From QQUJ01 sp050287605 (GTDB taxonomy: Bacteria; Pseudomonadota; Gammaproteobacteria; QQUJ01), in the NCBI GenBank assembly GCA_050287605.1, contig JBNKCG010000093.1, forward strand, positions 1 through 64,000: a stretch of 64,000 nucleotides of DNA, written 5' to 3'. A model generated the notes under the pieces. The model saw nothing but the letters and a program-made list of their open reading frames with translations. It did not search any database and was not told where the DNA came from. Of the stretch, positions 1-8,423 are shown piece after piece. Both the position numbers and the translations under genes were made by a program. Numbering within the stretch: the stretch's first letter is position 1; each line of letters opens with the position of its first letter.

Positions 1-1388
1 GAATAGATCCGCTTGGCGCGCAGCCAGCCGGTCGAGCGCAGCAGCAGACGCGCCGTGCGATCGGGCATCGCGCTGCGATGCGCCAGGTAGACGCGCTCGC
101 GCAGCGCCGCCGGGACCCGCGCCGGATCGGTGCCGAACAGCGTGGTGGAAAGATAGAGGCGCTGAGGTTGCGCATCCGGCTGCAACGCCGCCCACAATCC
201 TGCCAGTTCGGGTTCGCCCATCCACACCACCAGGGTGACTCCCTGCGCCTGTCCGGCCACGCCGCGCCAGAACGCCGCGTCGGGCGGCGCCTGCGCATGG
301 TCCCAGGTCACGTCACGCACGGCGGCACCGGGCATCGCCTCGCGCAATGCCTGCGCTGCTACGCGGGCGCGCTCGTCGCCGCGGCGATACACCTGCACCA
401 CGGATGCCCGAGCCGCCGCCCCTTCTCCTTGGTGACGGGCGATCAGTTCGCCCTCCAGGCTCATGCCTTTCGACAGGTAGAGCGCATAGAAATCCTGCTC
501 GGCCAGCACCGGCAGATCGGTGGTGGGAAACAGGCACGGCAGCTTCGTCGCCTGACAGAATTCGTGCACCGGACGCCAGCTCCCCTCGACGGCGCCGCTG
601 AGCACTGCGAACACCGGCTGCGCGTCGTAGTACGCTGCCAACTGCTCGGGCCAGGTGGCGCGCGGACCGTGCAGTTCCCACACATGCAGCGCCCACTTGC
701 GGTACGGCCCGAACAGCCACTTCTTGTGCCAGGGAGCATGCTCCTTGCGGAAGGTCTCGTGGCGCGTTTCGCTGTTTTTCTGCGCCACGAACGTCTCCAT
801 GACCTCCAGCAGCGCCTTGCGCCGCTGCGGCGCCACACCGTCGGAGACGATGGTGGCGAAGTGGACCTCCTCATCGCCCACTCCCGGAGAGATGTCGGTG
901 GAGAGCGTTCTGAGATAGCCGATCAGACTATCGAGGTCAGCGTCACTCAGCGCGTAACGCGGCATCAGCGGATCGAGTGCGTCTCCGTTGGCGTCGACCC
1001 CCGCGACGATGGCCTGCTTCAGCGTCGCCATGCTGTAGGCGGGCCGCTGCTGCGGCGCCAGCGGTTGGCTGGAGGTGGGCAGGCGCAGCGGATTGAACAG
1101 CATCTCGCCGGTGATGGCCGGAATGACTTGATCGCCTTCGTTGGAACCCATGCCACTGCGCCGATGGCAGGTGCCGCAGATCACCAGCTCGCCGCTCAGC
1201 GTCACGTCGCCGCGCACCTTGCCGGTGATCGCCTTGCCCGAGGGCAGCACACCCTCCAGGTACATACGCCGGCCCTGCTCGATGCGCGCATCCTCCACAG
1301 ACGGCGACGCCGGGCCCGCATGAACAGGTCCGGCGATCACGATCAGCGCCGTCAGCGCTGCGCAACCTTGCTCGAAGAGACTCTTCAT
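1..1388 (-). CDS. c-type cytochrome fused to periplasmic-binding-protein-like domain (3' end off window)
   Basis: An open frame runs from the ATG at 1388 to the window edge without a stop (462 codons seen), so the C-terminus is missing. Residues 1-24 look like a signal peptide ending near VHA. One heme-binding CGTCH lies at residues 71-75 (positions 1164-1178), and a Met in LMPRYALSD, followed by a helix ending in GYLRTL, fits the sixth heme ligand and last helix of a class I cytochrome c. From about residue 170 the sequence resembles a type I periplasmic binding fold, of the kind that senses or binds small ligands. The start overlaps the SCO gene stop as ATGA, so it is translationally coupled to the copper operon. 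A periplasmic electron acceptor with a ligand-binding module is inferred; the exact domain family is less sure than the heme site. Confidence 0.85.
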   Translation of the reverse strand, partial: MKSLFEQGCAALTALIVIAGPVHAGPASPSVEDARIEQGRRMYLEGVLPSGKAITGKVRGDVTLSGELVICGTCHRRSGMGSNEGDQVIPAITGEMLFNPLRLPTSSQPLAPQQRPAYSMATLKQAIVAGVDANGDALDPLMPRYALSDADLDSLIGYLRTLSTDISPGVGDEEVHFATIVSDGVAPQRRKALLEVMETFVAQKNSETRHETFRKEHAPWHKKWLFGPYRKWALHVWELHGPRATWPEQLAAYYDAQPVFAVLSGAVEGSWRPVHEFCQATKLPCLFPTTDLPVLAEQDFYALYLSKGMSLEGELIARHQGEGAAARASVVQVYRRGDERARVAAQALREAMPGAAVRDVTWDHAQAPPDAAFWRGVAGQAQGVTLVVWMGEPELAGLWAALQPDAQPQRLYLSTTLFGTDPARVPAALRERVYLAHRSAMPDRTARLLLRSTGWLRAKRIY

Positions 1389-2218
1389 TCGTTGGGCGCG
1401 GCCAGCGCCTGGTACTCCTTGATGATCTCCGAAGCACTGGCGATGCCGTCGATGCGCACCCAGTTGCCGGCGCCGGCGGCACGCAGGAACGTGATGGGTT
1501 CGTGATTGGTCTTGGCACCGCGGTAGATGTCGAACGCCTTCTGCACCGCGATGATATTGTCCAGCTCGCCCGTGAAGAATCGCCATTGGGAACCGGCCTC
1601 GAAGCGCTGTGCATACTCGCGCAAGCGCTGCGGGGTGTCCTGCTCCGGATCGATGGAGATGGAGATCATGCGCACGCTCTGAACGTCGCTGCCCATCTCC
1701 TGCTGTACCTGCGAGAAGGTGGCGCTGAGGATGGGACAGATGGTGGTACAGGTGGTGTAGATGAAGTTGAGCAGCACCGGCTTGTGGGTGGCGAGCTCCT
1801 GACCCAGGGTGGTCTTGCGCCCGTTCATGTCCGTCAGTGCCAGATCCGGCACCGCGTAGTCGTGCGCGGAGCGTTGGTAGCCCGCCTGCTGCATCATCGC
1901 CCGATGTTGGGAGTGGTCCCCGCCCATCGCCCCGTGATCGTGGTGCTGAAGGGGCATGGGCGCTGCGCCCGCCATGGCGCCAGGGTCATGCTGCATCATG
2001 GGCATGGCGCCGTGCTCGTCGTGCGCCATCGGCATGGGCGCCGTCTGATCCACGACGCTCATCGCCTTCGCTGGAGTCACGTCACCGTGCATGGCGCGGT
2101 TCGCATCCTCGCTGCAAGCGGATGCCAAAGGACCCGCCGCCGCAAAACAAACGGCGACCACCGCTCCCCGGAGTGACCAAGTAGCCACACGGCTTGGCTT
2201 ATCGTTCATGTCCAACAT
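1385..2218 (-). CDS. SCO1/SenC family copper chaperone with Met/His-rich linker
   Basis: A thioredoxin-fold SCO protein of 277 aa. The copper/thiol motif CTTIC gives Cys157 and Cys161, and His239 (TNHEP) sits where the third SCO copper ligand is expected. An N-terminal hydrophobic segment exports or anchors it. Residues ~60-110 form an unusual linker rich in HDEHGAM/HHDHGAM-like units, typical of periplasmic copper-binding stretches. The ATG at 2218 is preferred because GGGAGGT lies just upstream; an in-frame GTG at 2230 would overlap that site. SCO proteins deliver copper to cuproenzymes. Here the likely clients are the multicopper-oxidase-like proteins upstream in the same operon, since no cytochrome oxidase gene is nearby. 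It overlaps the following cytochrome gene by 4 bp. Confidence 0.93.
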   Translation of the reverse strand: MLDMNDKPSRVATWSLRGAVVAVCFAAAGPLASACSEDANRAMHGDVTPAKAMSVVDQTAPMPMAHDEHGAMPMMQHDPGAMAGAAPMPLQHHDHGAMGGDHSQHRAMMQQAGYQRSAHDYAVPDLALTDMNGRKTTLGQELATHKPVLLNFIYTTCTTICPILSATFSQVQQEMGSDVQSVRMISISIDPEQDTPQRLREYAQRFEAGSQWRFFTGELDNIIAVQKAFDIYRGAKTNHEPITFLRAAGAGNWVRIDGIASASEIIKEYQALAAPNE

Positions 2219-2257
2219 GCTACCTCCCACACGACTTTACGCCACCCGTGATAACGC

Positions 2258-4765
2258 CTAGCGCTGCTCCACCGCGCTGCTTTCGCTGCCTTCGACACCG
2301 CTGATGGTCACCGCGACGGGCACGCTGCCATGGGCCGCCACAAATCCCTGCAGCGTCTTCTGCCAGCGGTTCTGCTTCCGACTCCAACTAAGCGCCTGGG
2401 TCACGCTGGCGCCGTTGGCAAGCCGGATGGTGGCGCTGAGCTGCGCCTGCTTGCCGAGATCGCTGGTGGCCCACATCACCAGTTTGTCCTGCCGCGAGAC
2501 GTAGCGCGCGCGGCTGATGTCGATGGTCAGGTCGTAGCCGTTGCAGTCCTGATCGACGCCGTCGTGTTTGATCTCCACGGCACCCGGGTAGATGGAGGCG
2601 TTGGCGTCGTTGCAGTCGACGTCGGCCGCGTAGCCGTCACCGTCGTTGTCGGCGGGTCCCGGCGGTGCATCGTTGTCGGTGATGGTCACCACCGCACTGG
2701 CCGCCGCGCCCAGGGTGGCGCCGCCGCCCGGTGCGGAGAGCGTCACGCTGAAGCTCTCGTCGCCTTCGTAATCGGTATCGTCAATGATGGCGACCGAGAA
2801 GGTGGCGCTGTTCTGCCCGTCCGCCAGGGTGAGGGTACCGGAGGCGGTGCCGTAGTCCGAACCCGCCTGCGCCGTGCCGTCGCCGGTGGCGTAGTTCACG
2901 GTGACCGCGCCGTCGCTGCCACCGCTGCGCTGGACCGTGAGCTGCACGCTGCCGCCATTCTCGGCGACGCTGTAACTGCTCGCCGCCAGCGCCAGGGTAC
3001 CCGGCTGCGGTGCCGCTTCGTTGTCGAGGATGGTGACCACGGCGCTGCTCTGCAGACCCAGGGTCGCGCCACCCTGCGGGTTGCTGAGTACCACCTCGAA
3101 CCCTTCGTCGCCCTCGTAGATGCTGTCGTCGAGGATGGGGATGTCGAAGCTGGCGCTGGTCACGCCGTCGGCCAGGGTGAGGGTGCCGCTGACGGCCTGG
3201 TAGTCCCAACCCGCCAAGGCGATGCCGTCGGCGGTCGCGTAATCCACCGCCACGCTGCCGCTGGAGCCGCCGCTACGGGTGACGGTGATACTCAGCGTGG
3301 GCACGTTTTCATCCACGCTGTAGGTGGCCGCGCTCAACGCCAGCTCGCCGGGCGCGCCGCCACCGCCGCCGACGTTGACCGCCAGCCAGTCGTAGGCGGC
3401 GGCCACGTTGATCATGCCGTTGCCGTAGCTGTCGTCGGGGCCGGCGCTGCCGAGATCGGTGGCAGTCTCCACCAGCGCGGTTTCGATCTGGCTCACCGTG
3501 GCGGTGGGGAAGGCGCTCTTCAGCACCGCCATGGCGCCGCTCAGGTGTGCCACCGCGAACGAGGTGCCGGTGACCACGTTGTAGTAGTTGGGCACGCGGT
3601 CGGTGGTGAGCACGCCGGCGCCGGGGGCCACCAGGCGCGGGTAGATGCCGCCGTCGCAGGCGCCGGCACCGCGGCTGCTCTGCACGTCGACGTTGAGCTG
3701 GCTGTCCACGGCGCCCACCGACACCACGGAGGGGTCGTTGGCGGGGCTGACGCTGGTGTCGGCGTTGGGACCGTAGTTGCCCGCCGAGAACGCCACCGCG
3801 ATCTCCGCCTCCCTGAGCAGGGCGAGATCGGGCTGGAACTCCTGGTTGCACTGGTTGATGGTGGTCTCCAGCGCCCACGAATTATTGACCACGTCGGGGG
3901 CATCGTCGGTGGCGGGATCGCCGTCGGGATCGAGTACCCACTGATAGGCCAAGTGGATATCACTGAGGCTGGACTGGTTGGCATCGTCGAAGATCTTGGC
4001 CGCGATCCACTGCGCATCGGGTGCCATGCCGATCTGATAACCCAGCGCGCTGCCCCCCACCATCAGCCCCATCACCTGGGTGCCGTGGCCATTGCTGTCC
4101 GCCGGCGTCGCGTGTTGGCCGTGGGGATCGAACCAGCTGTTGGCGCCGCCGCGCCAGCGCGGTCCCAGATCGGGGTGCGAGGCATCGACGCCGGTGTCCA
4201 GGCTCGCCACCACGGTATTCTGTCCGGTATTGCCGGTGGCCCACACCTGCTCGACACCGGTGGCAGGCAGGTTCCAGTAACTGGGCGCCGTCGGCGGCGT
4301 GCCGTCACCCGGTCCCTGGATGGTGATGTCCGAGGTGACGCTCTCCACGCCCGGCAACGCGGCGATGGACTCCAGCATATCGGCCGGCACGCGTCCGGCC
4401 ACGCTGTTGCGGGCCCACAGCAGTTTCAACCCGCGCTCGGCGCCGTGACGCCGCAGCAGCCGGCGCACGCGATCTTCGGAGCGACGTCCCGAAGTCTTCA
4501 AGGCGTCCACCAGCAGATGGCGTTTTTCCTTGCGCTGTTCGCGGCGTTCGCCCTCGGCGTCGTGCGGATGGCGCGCGTGGGCGCGGCGCTTGGCTTCGCG
4601 CCGGATGTGCTTGATATCCAGCGTCTGCTGAAAGCGGATGATCACCGGCACGTCGCCCGAGACGGCCGCCGACTGCAGCGCAGGATCCAGCGTGCCCGCC
4701 TGGACCGTCGGGTTGACACTCAGAAGCGCCGCGGAGACGGCGAGCGCCAGGGTGGATGCTTTCAT
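2258..4765 (-). CDS. secreted S8 (subtilisin-like) serine peptidase with Calx-beta domains
   Basis: This 835-aa subtilase has a signal peptide (residues 1-23, ending VQA) and a charged propeptide-like region (~24-145). The catalytic triad is Asp190 (LDTGVD), His227 (NGHGT) and Ser402 (GTSFA), with oxyanion Asn330 (SAGN). Two Calx-beta domains follow (~475-585 and ~590-700), each with the DEGFEV or DESFSV strand and acidic calcium-binding loops. Next comes a DGDGY...DCND...DQDCNGYD metal-binding motif (~703-745) of the type found in MopE-like surface proteins, then a C-terminal beta domain. AGGA lies upstream of the ATG. It sits 4 bp after the small secreted protein, inside the copper operon. 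A role in maturing or turning over the large surface proteins of the same operon is inference. Confidence 0.93.
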   Translation of the reverse strand: MKASTLALAVSAALLSVNPTVQAGTLDPALQSAAVSGDVPVIIRFQQTLDIKHIRREAKRRAHARHPHDAEGERREQRKEKRHLLVDALKTSGRRSEDRVRRLLRRHGAERGLKLLWARNSVAGRVPADMLESIAALPGVESVTSDITIQGPGDGTPPTAPSYWNLPATGVEQVWATGNTGQNTVVASLDTGVDASHPDLGPRWRGGANSWFDPHGQHATPADSNGHGTQVMGLMVGGSALGYQIGMAPDAQWIAAKIFDDANQSSLSDIHLAYQWVLDPDGDPATDDAPDVVNNSWALETTINQCNQEFQPDLALLREAEIAVAFSAGNYGPNADTSVSPANDPSVVSVGAVDSQLNVDVQSSRGAGACDGGIYPRLVAPGAGVLTTDRVPNYYNVVTGTSFAVAHLSGAMAVLKSAFPTATVSQIETALVETATDLGSAGPDDSYGNGMINVAAAYDWLAVNVGGGGGAPGELALSAATYSVDENVPTLSITVTRSGGSSGSVAVDYATADGIALAGWDYQAVSGTLTLADGVTSASFDIPILDDSIYEGDEGFEVVLSNPQGGATLGLQSSAVVTILDNEAAPQPGTLALAASSYSVAENGGSVQLTVQRSGGSDGAVTVNYATGDGTAQAGSDYGTASGTLTLADGQNSATFSVAIIDDTDYEGDESFSVTLSAPGGGATLGAAASAVVTITDNDAPPGPADNDGDGYAADVDCNDANASIYPGAVEIKHDGVDQDCNGYDLTIDISRARYVSRQDKLVMWATSDLGKQAQLSATIRLANGASVTQALSWSRKQNRWQKTLQGFVAAHGSVPVAVTISGVEGSESSAVEQR
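2682..3350 (-). repeat. two tandem Calx-beta coding repeats in the subtilase gene
   Basis: Two diverged copies of about 330 bp encode the Calx-beta domains. Both carry YSV(D/A)EN, SGTLTLADG and YEGDE(G/S)F. The matching motifs show internal duplication of a Ca-binding adhesion-type domain. Confidence 0.8.
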
Positions 4766-4769
4766 GGCG

Positions 4770-5369
4770 TTATTCCTGATGGCTGATCGGGTTGACGTGT
4801 ACGTAGTTGTGGGCGCCGCGGACCGTCAGGCCCTGCACCTGAAAATCGCCGGCCGCCACCGAGACCTGCTGGCCGGGCTGAACGTGGAATCCGGGGTTGG
4901 AGAACATCATGCTGTAGATGCGCCCCGGCTTGATGTTGTGGCCGTTGCCGCGGTTGGTGGTGCGCATCGAACCGATGCGCGACGCCTCGGCCACGCCCAG
5001 CTTGTAGCGCTCGCCCGGAATCGACACGTAGGGCTTGATCTTGCTGTCGAACAGCACGCCGGCCTTCTCCGGATCGGTGACGCGAAAACGGAAATCGAGC
5101 CAGAAGCCGTCGGCGGCGTAGCTGATGCTGAGCACCTCCACACCCCACTTGGCCTCGATCCCCGCCGGCACGGCGGGATCGGGGGCGGCCGCCTCGCGAC
5201 GTTGCGCCTCGGCCGCCGCGATGGCGGCCTGCACCTGTTGCGGCGTGAGCTGCGGCACCGCACCGTTGGCTGTCGCCCCCTGGGTGGCGGAGACATTGAC
5301 GCTGGCGGCCATGACGGCGGCCAACACGGCAAAACGGACTCCACTGCGTCTGGATACTTTGTACATCAT
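4770..5369 (-). CDS. small secreted protein of the copper-oxidase operon, unknown function
   Basis: A 199-aa protein with an N-terminal export signal (hydrophobic stretch through about residue 29). An Ala/Gln-rich helical segment (~45-65) precedes a beta-rich domain (residues ~72-199). I recognise no family. The mature part has single conserved-looking His residues (NPGFHVQPG, HNYVHVNPISH at the C-terminus) that could bind metal, but no cysteines or classical copper motif. Alternative ATGs at 5369 and 5366 follow a GGGAG about 10 nt upstream. It lies between the Ig-repeat oxidase-like gene (57 bp away) and the subtilase (4 bp away), so it is almost certainly co-transcribed. An accessory or assembly role in the extracellular copper system is inference only. 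Confidence 0.75.
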   Translation of the reverse strand: MMYKVSRRSGVRFAVLAAVMAASVNVSATQGATANGAVPQLTPQQVQAAIAAAEAQRREAAAPDPAVPAGIEAKWGVEVLSISYAADGFWLDFRFRVTDPEKAGVLFDSKIKPYVSIPGERYKLGVAEASRIGSMRTTNRGNGHNIKPGRIYSMMFSNPGFHVQPGQQVSVAAGDFQVQGLTVRGAHNYVHVNPISHQE

Positions 5370-5426
5370 CGGCTGAGCGCTCCCGCTGGCGGCGGGGCGG
5401 GTGCCACGGCACCCGCCCCCTTGCCG

Positions 5427-8405
5427 TTACTGGACCTGGATGGCATCGACGTTCTGGCTGTTGCTGCCGTCGAGCTGTCCGGTACCGCTGAACACCAGCG
5501 TCCAGGTGGCGCCGTCGTAGCTCACCACCGCCTGATCCGGCACCGCGCCCAGCCCCGGCACGGTGGTGTCCGCGCGGAAGGAGATGTAGTAGGTGGAACC
5601 CGCTACGCTCAGCGCGTCGATGTCGGCGTTACCCGGCAGACCAGCTGCGCTGCCATCCAACGCCCGCCCGCAGCTTGTGCCGTTCCAGGTGTAGATGTCG
5701 GCGTCATCGTAGGGACCGCTCACACCCGCGACCGCGTTGGCGTTGCCGCCTCCCGCCGTCGAGAAGTAGAGCACGCCGCCGGAGACCGAGAGCGCATCGA
5801 TATCCTGGCCGTTGCTGCTGTCCAGGCCGCACTGGCTGCCATCGAAGTAGGTGCTCCAGGCCGTGCCGTTGTAGCTCACCACGTCCTCGTCGGGCACGTT
5901 GCCCAGACCCGGCACGCTGGTGGTGGCGCGGGCAAAGGAGAGATACACGGTGGCACCGTCGATGCTCAGACCGTCGACGTTGGCATTGCCCGGCAGCCCC
6001 AAGTCACTGACGGCGTCGTAGAGCCGCGAGTAGAGATTGGCGGTCTCATCCGAGTAGACGTCCACCGCGTAGAGATCGGCATCGTCGTAGGGGCCCGCAA
6101 CACCCGGTACCGCGCCGGCGCCGCTGGTGGAGAAGACGATGGTGGCCGTCTGAGCACCCACGGCGTTGACGGTGATGTCCACGGTCGCCGCCGCGCTGTC
6201 CACCGTGCCGTCGTTCACCGTGAAGGTGAAGCTGTCGGCGCCGTTGAATCCGGCGTTGGGCGTGTAGACCAGGTTGGGTGCCGTGCCGCTTAACGTGCCG
6301 TTGGCCGGAACGGTCGCCACGGCGTAGCTCAGCGTATCGCCGTCCACGTCGCTGCCGGTCAACGTCACCGGGCTGGCAACCCCTTGATCGGTGGTAACCG
6401 ATTGGGTGTTGGCCACCGGCGCATCGTTCACCGGGTTGACCGTGACGCTCACCGTCGCCGCTGCGCTGTCCAACGTGCCGTCGTTAGCCACGAACGTGAA
6501 GCTATCCGTACCGTTGAAGTTAGCGTTGGGCGTGTAGGTGAGGTTGGGTGCCGTGCCGCTCAAGGTACCGTTAGCGGGACCCGCCTGCACCGAAAAGGCG
6601 AGCGGACCTGCGCTATCGATGTCGCTGCCGGTGAGGGTAACCGCGAGTGCCGTGTCCTCATCGGTGACAACGCTCTGGGCATCGGCCACCGGCGCGTCGT
6701 TCACCGGATTAACGGTGACGTCTACGGTCGCCGGCGCACTGTCCACCGCGCCATCGTTGGCAACAAAAGTGAAACTGTCCGCCCCATTGAAGTTGGCGTT
6801 AGGCGTGTAGGTGAGATTGGGCGCCGTGCCGCTCAACGTGCCATTGGCAGGACCGCTCTGCACCGCGAAGCTCAGAGTATCACCGTCGGCGTCGCTACCC
6901 GTCAGGGTGACCGCCAGCGCCGTATCCTCATCGGTGACGACGCTCTGGGCATCCGCCACCGGAGCAGTGTTGGCCGCCAGCACCGTGACGCTCACCGTCG
7001 CCGGTGCGCTGTCCACCGTGCCGTCGTTGGCCACGTAGGTGAAGCCGTCGGGTCCCGAGTAGCCGGTGTTGGGTGTGTAGGTCAGGTTGGGTGCGGTACC
7101 GCTCAGGACGCCGTTGGCGGGACCAGTCTGCACCGCAAAAGTGAGCGGGTCGCCGTCGGCATCGCTACCCGACAACGTCACTGAGACCGCAGTATCCAGC
7201 ACTGTGGAAACGGTCACGGGATCGGCAACCGGCGCATTGTTGCCGGCGGCGCCGAACGCCAGGAAACGGATCATGCCGCCCGCGTTGTCACCCACGGTCT
7301 CCACCGCGGGATCGGAGGGGTTGGTCAGGTAGCCGTTACCGTCGTAGACCGCGAAACGTCCCGCCGCGGGTGCGGTGACGACGGCATCCTTGGTCTTGGC
7401 CGGCGGCAGCATGGTCGAATACTGCGTGCGCGGCGCCGGGTGCGCGCCGCTGCCGTCCTGGTAGGTGTAGGGCTGGCCGTCCTCGGCGTGGATCGTCATG
7501 CTCATGCCCTGCAGCACGGCGACATGGGTGTCCATGGCGGTGCTCACCATGCGCAGCAAGGTGTTGCTGCCCGCCGCACCGGCGGCGATGTCCGCAGTGA
7601 TGCCCGGCTGGTAAGGTTCGCCGTTGACCAGGAACCAGGTGGGGTGGCGGTCCACCGCCGTGGCCAGTGTGCCGGCGACCACCGCCTCATTGAAGGCGGG
7701 ATCGAGATCGCTGTAGAAGAGTTCCACCTCGTTGTCGTAACTCACGCCCGGGTAGGCCTCGCCCGCCGCGCTGTCGCGGGTCAGCAGCCCGGCCAGTCCC
7801 ATATAGACCTGCTTCTGGGGATGCGTGCCGCTGTGGTAGAGAAACGTGCCGTCGCCGTGGAAGGTGGTGCTGCGGTTGTTGTTCCACACGTAGGCCATGC
7901 GCCCGCCGTCGGCCGGCGCCTCGCGGCCGAAGGAACGCACCCGCTGGCTGGCGCTGCTGCGCGGGCCGATGGCGTTGTTGTTCCAGGTGGGGCCGTTGTT
8001 GGTGGCCGACCACGGCATCTCCTGGCCCGGAATCACCACCGAGGTCGGTTCGCCCAGCCCGTTGGAGAGGAAGATGCGCACCTGGCTGTCCCCCGGGGGC
8101 ACCACCAGGCGCGGTCCGGGCGCGGCACCTGCCGGCAAGGCGTCGATGCACGTCTGACGCGCGGCACGCGAGGCGGCGCTGTTCGCTCCGCCCGAGAGGA
8201 TGGAGTAACAGGTGGCATTGGTGCCGTCGCCGCTATCCACCACGTAACCCCACATGGGTACCGCGGTGCCGTCGGGCAGGGTCTTGGTGTACGCCTTGGC
8301 AGCGAGATAGAAATCGGCCGCCCCGACAGGACCCGCCGCGAGCGCCAGCGCTACCGCAGCGGCCACAGGCGTCAGTTTGATCTTCATAGCTTCTAGCCTT
8401 TTCAC
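5427..8405 (-). CDS. secreted multicopper-oxidase-like protein with four Ig-like repeats
   Basis: The product is 992 aa from the GTG at 8405, which has GGAGGG 7 nt upstream; an ATG at 8387 would remove six residues. A signal peptide ends near GPVGA. Residues ~30-385 resemble cupredoxin domains of multicopper oxidases and keep one clear copper-type motif, YHSGTHPQ...MGL (about 7800-7845), with no intact HxHG or HCH motif. Four tandem cadherin/Ig-like (Big_9-type) repeats of ~90 aa follow (~388-750), then a C-terminal domain with two related halves (VPGV(A)GPYDDAD and GLPGNA(N/D)(V/I)D motifs). The repeats suggest a stalk or adhesive role on the cell surface. It is 18 bp downstream of the 464-aa oxidase-like gene. 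Whether it binds a full copper set is doubtful. Confidence 0.85.
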   Translation of the reverse strand: MKRLEAMKIKLTPVAAAVALALAAGPVGAADFYLAAKAYTKTLPDGTAVPMWGYVVDSGDGTNATCYSILSGGANSAASRAARQTCIDALPAGAAPGPRLVVPPGDSQVRIFLSNGLGEPTSVVIPGQEMPWSATNNGPTWNNNAIGPRSSASQRVRSFGREAPADGGRMAYVWNNNRSTTFHGDGTFLYHSGTHPQKQVYMGLAGLLTRDSAAGEAYPGVSYDNEVELFYSDLDPAFNEAVVAGTLATAVDRHPTWFLVNGEPYQPGITADIAAGAAGSNTLLRMVSTAMDTHVAVLQGMSMTIHAEDGQPYTYQDGSGAHPAPRTQYSTMLPPAKTKDAVVTAPAAGRFAVYDGNGYLTNPSDPAVETVGDNAGGMIRFLAFGAAGNNAPVADPVTVSTVLDTAVSVTLSGSDADGDPLTFAVQTGPANGVLSGTAPNLTYTPNTGYSGPDGFTYVANDGTVDSAPATVSVTVLAANTAPVADAQSVVTDEDTALAVTLTGSDADGDTLSFAVQSGPANGTLSGTAPNLTYTPNANFNGADSFTFVANDGAVDSAPATVDVTVNPVNDAPVADAQSVVTDEDTALAVTLTGSDIDSAGPLAFSVQAGPANGTLSGTAPNLTYTPNANFNGTDSFTFVANDGTLDSAAATVSVTVNPVNDAPVANTQSVTTDQGVASPVTLTGSDVDGDTLSYAVATVPANGTLSGTAPNLVYTPNAGFNGADSFTFTVNDGTVDSAAATVDITVNAVGAQTATIVFSTSGAGAVPGVAGPYDDADLYAVDVYSDETANLYSRLYDAVSDLGLPGNANVDGLSIDGATVYLSFARATTSVPGLGNVPDEDVVSYNGTAWSTYFDGSQCGLDSSNGQDIDALSVSGGVLYFSTAGGGNANAVAGVSGPYDDADIYTWNGTSCGRALDGSAAGLPGNADIDALSVAGSTYYISFRADTTVPGLGAVPDQAVVSYDGATWTLVFSGTGQLDGSNSQNVDAIQVQ
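6159..7241 (-). repeat. four tandem ~270-bp repeats encoding Ig-like domains
   Basis: Unit boundaries fall at about 7241, 6971, 6701 and 6428, giving a period of 270, 270 and 273 bp. Each unit starts with N(D/T/N)APVA, contains LSGTAPNL(T/V)YTPN, and ends in a VTV or ITV strand. The middle two units are the most alike and both carry VVTDEDTALAVTLTGSD. Confidence 0.92.
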
Positions 8406-8423
8406 AGTTGCACCCTCCCTCGC

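Noticed and set aside
2330..4786. Long plus-strand ORF (818 codons) opposite the subtilase gene
   Set aside because: Mirror frame of a real coding sequence in GC-rich DNA. The product is low-complexity (VG/HR-rich), while the minus strand has a complete catalytic triad.
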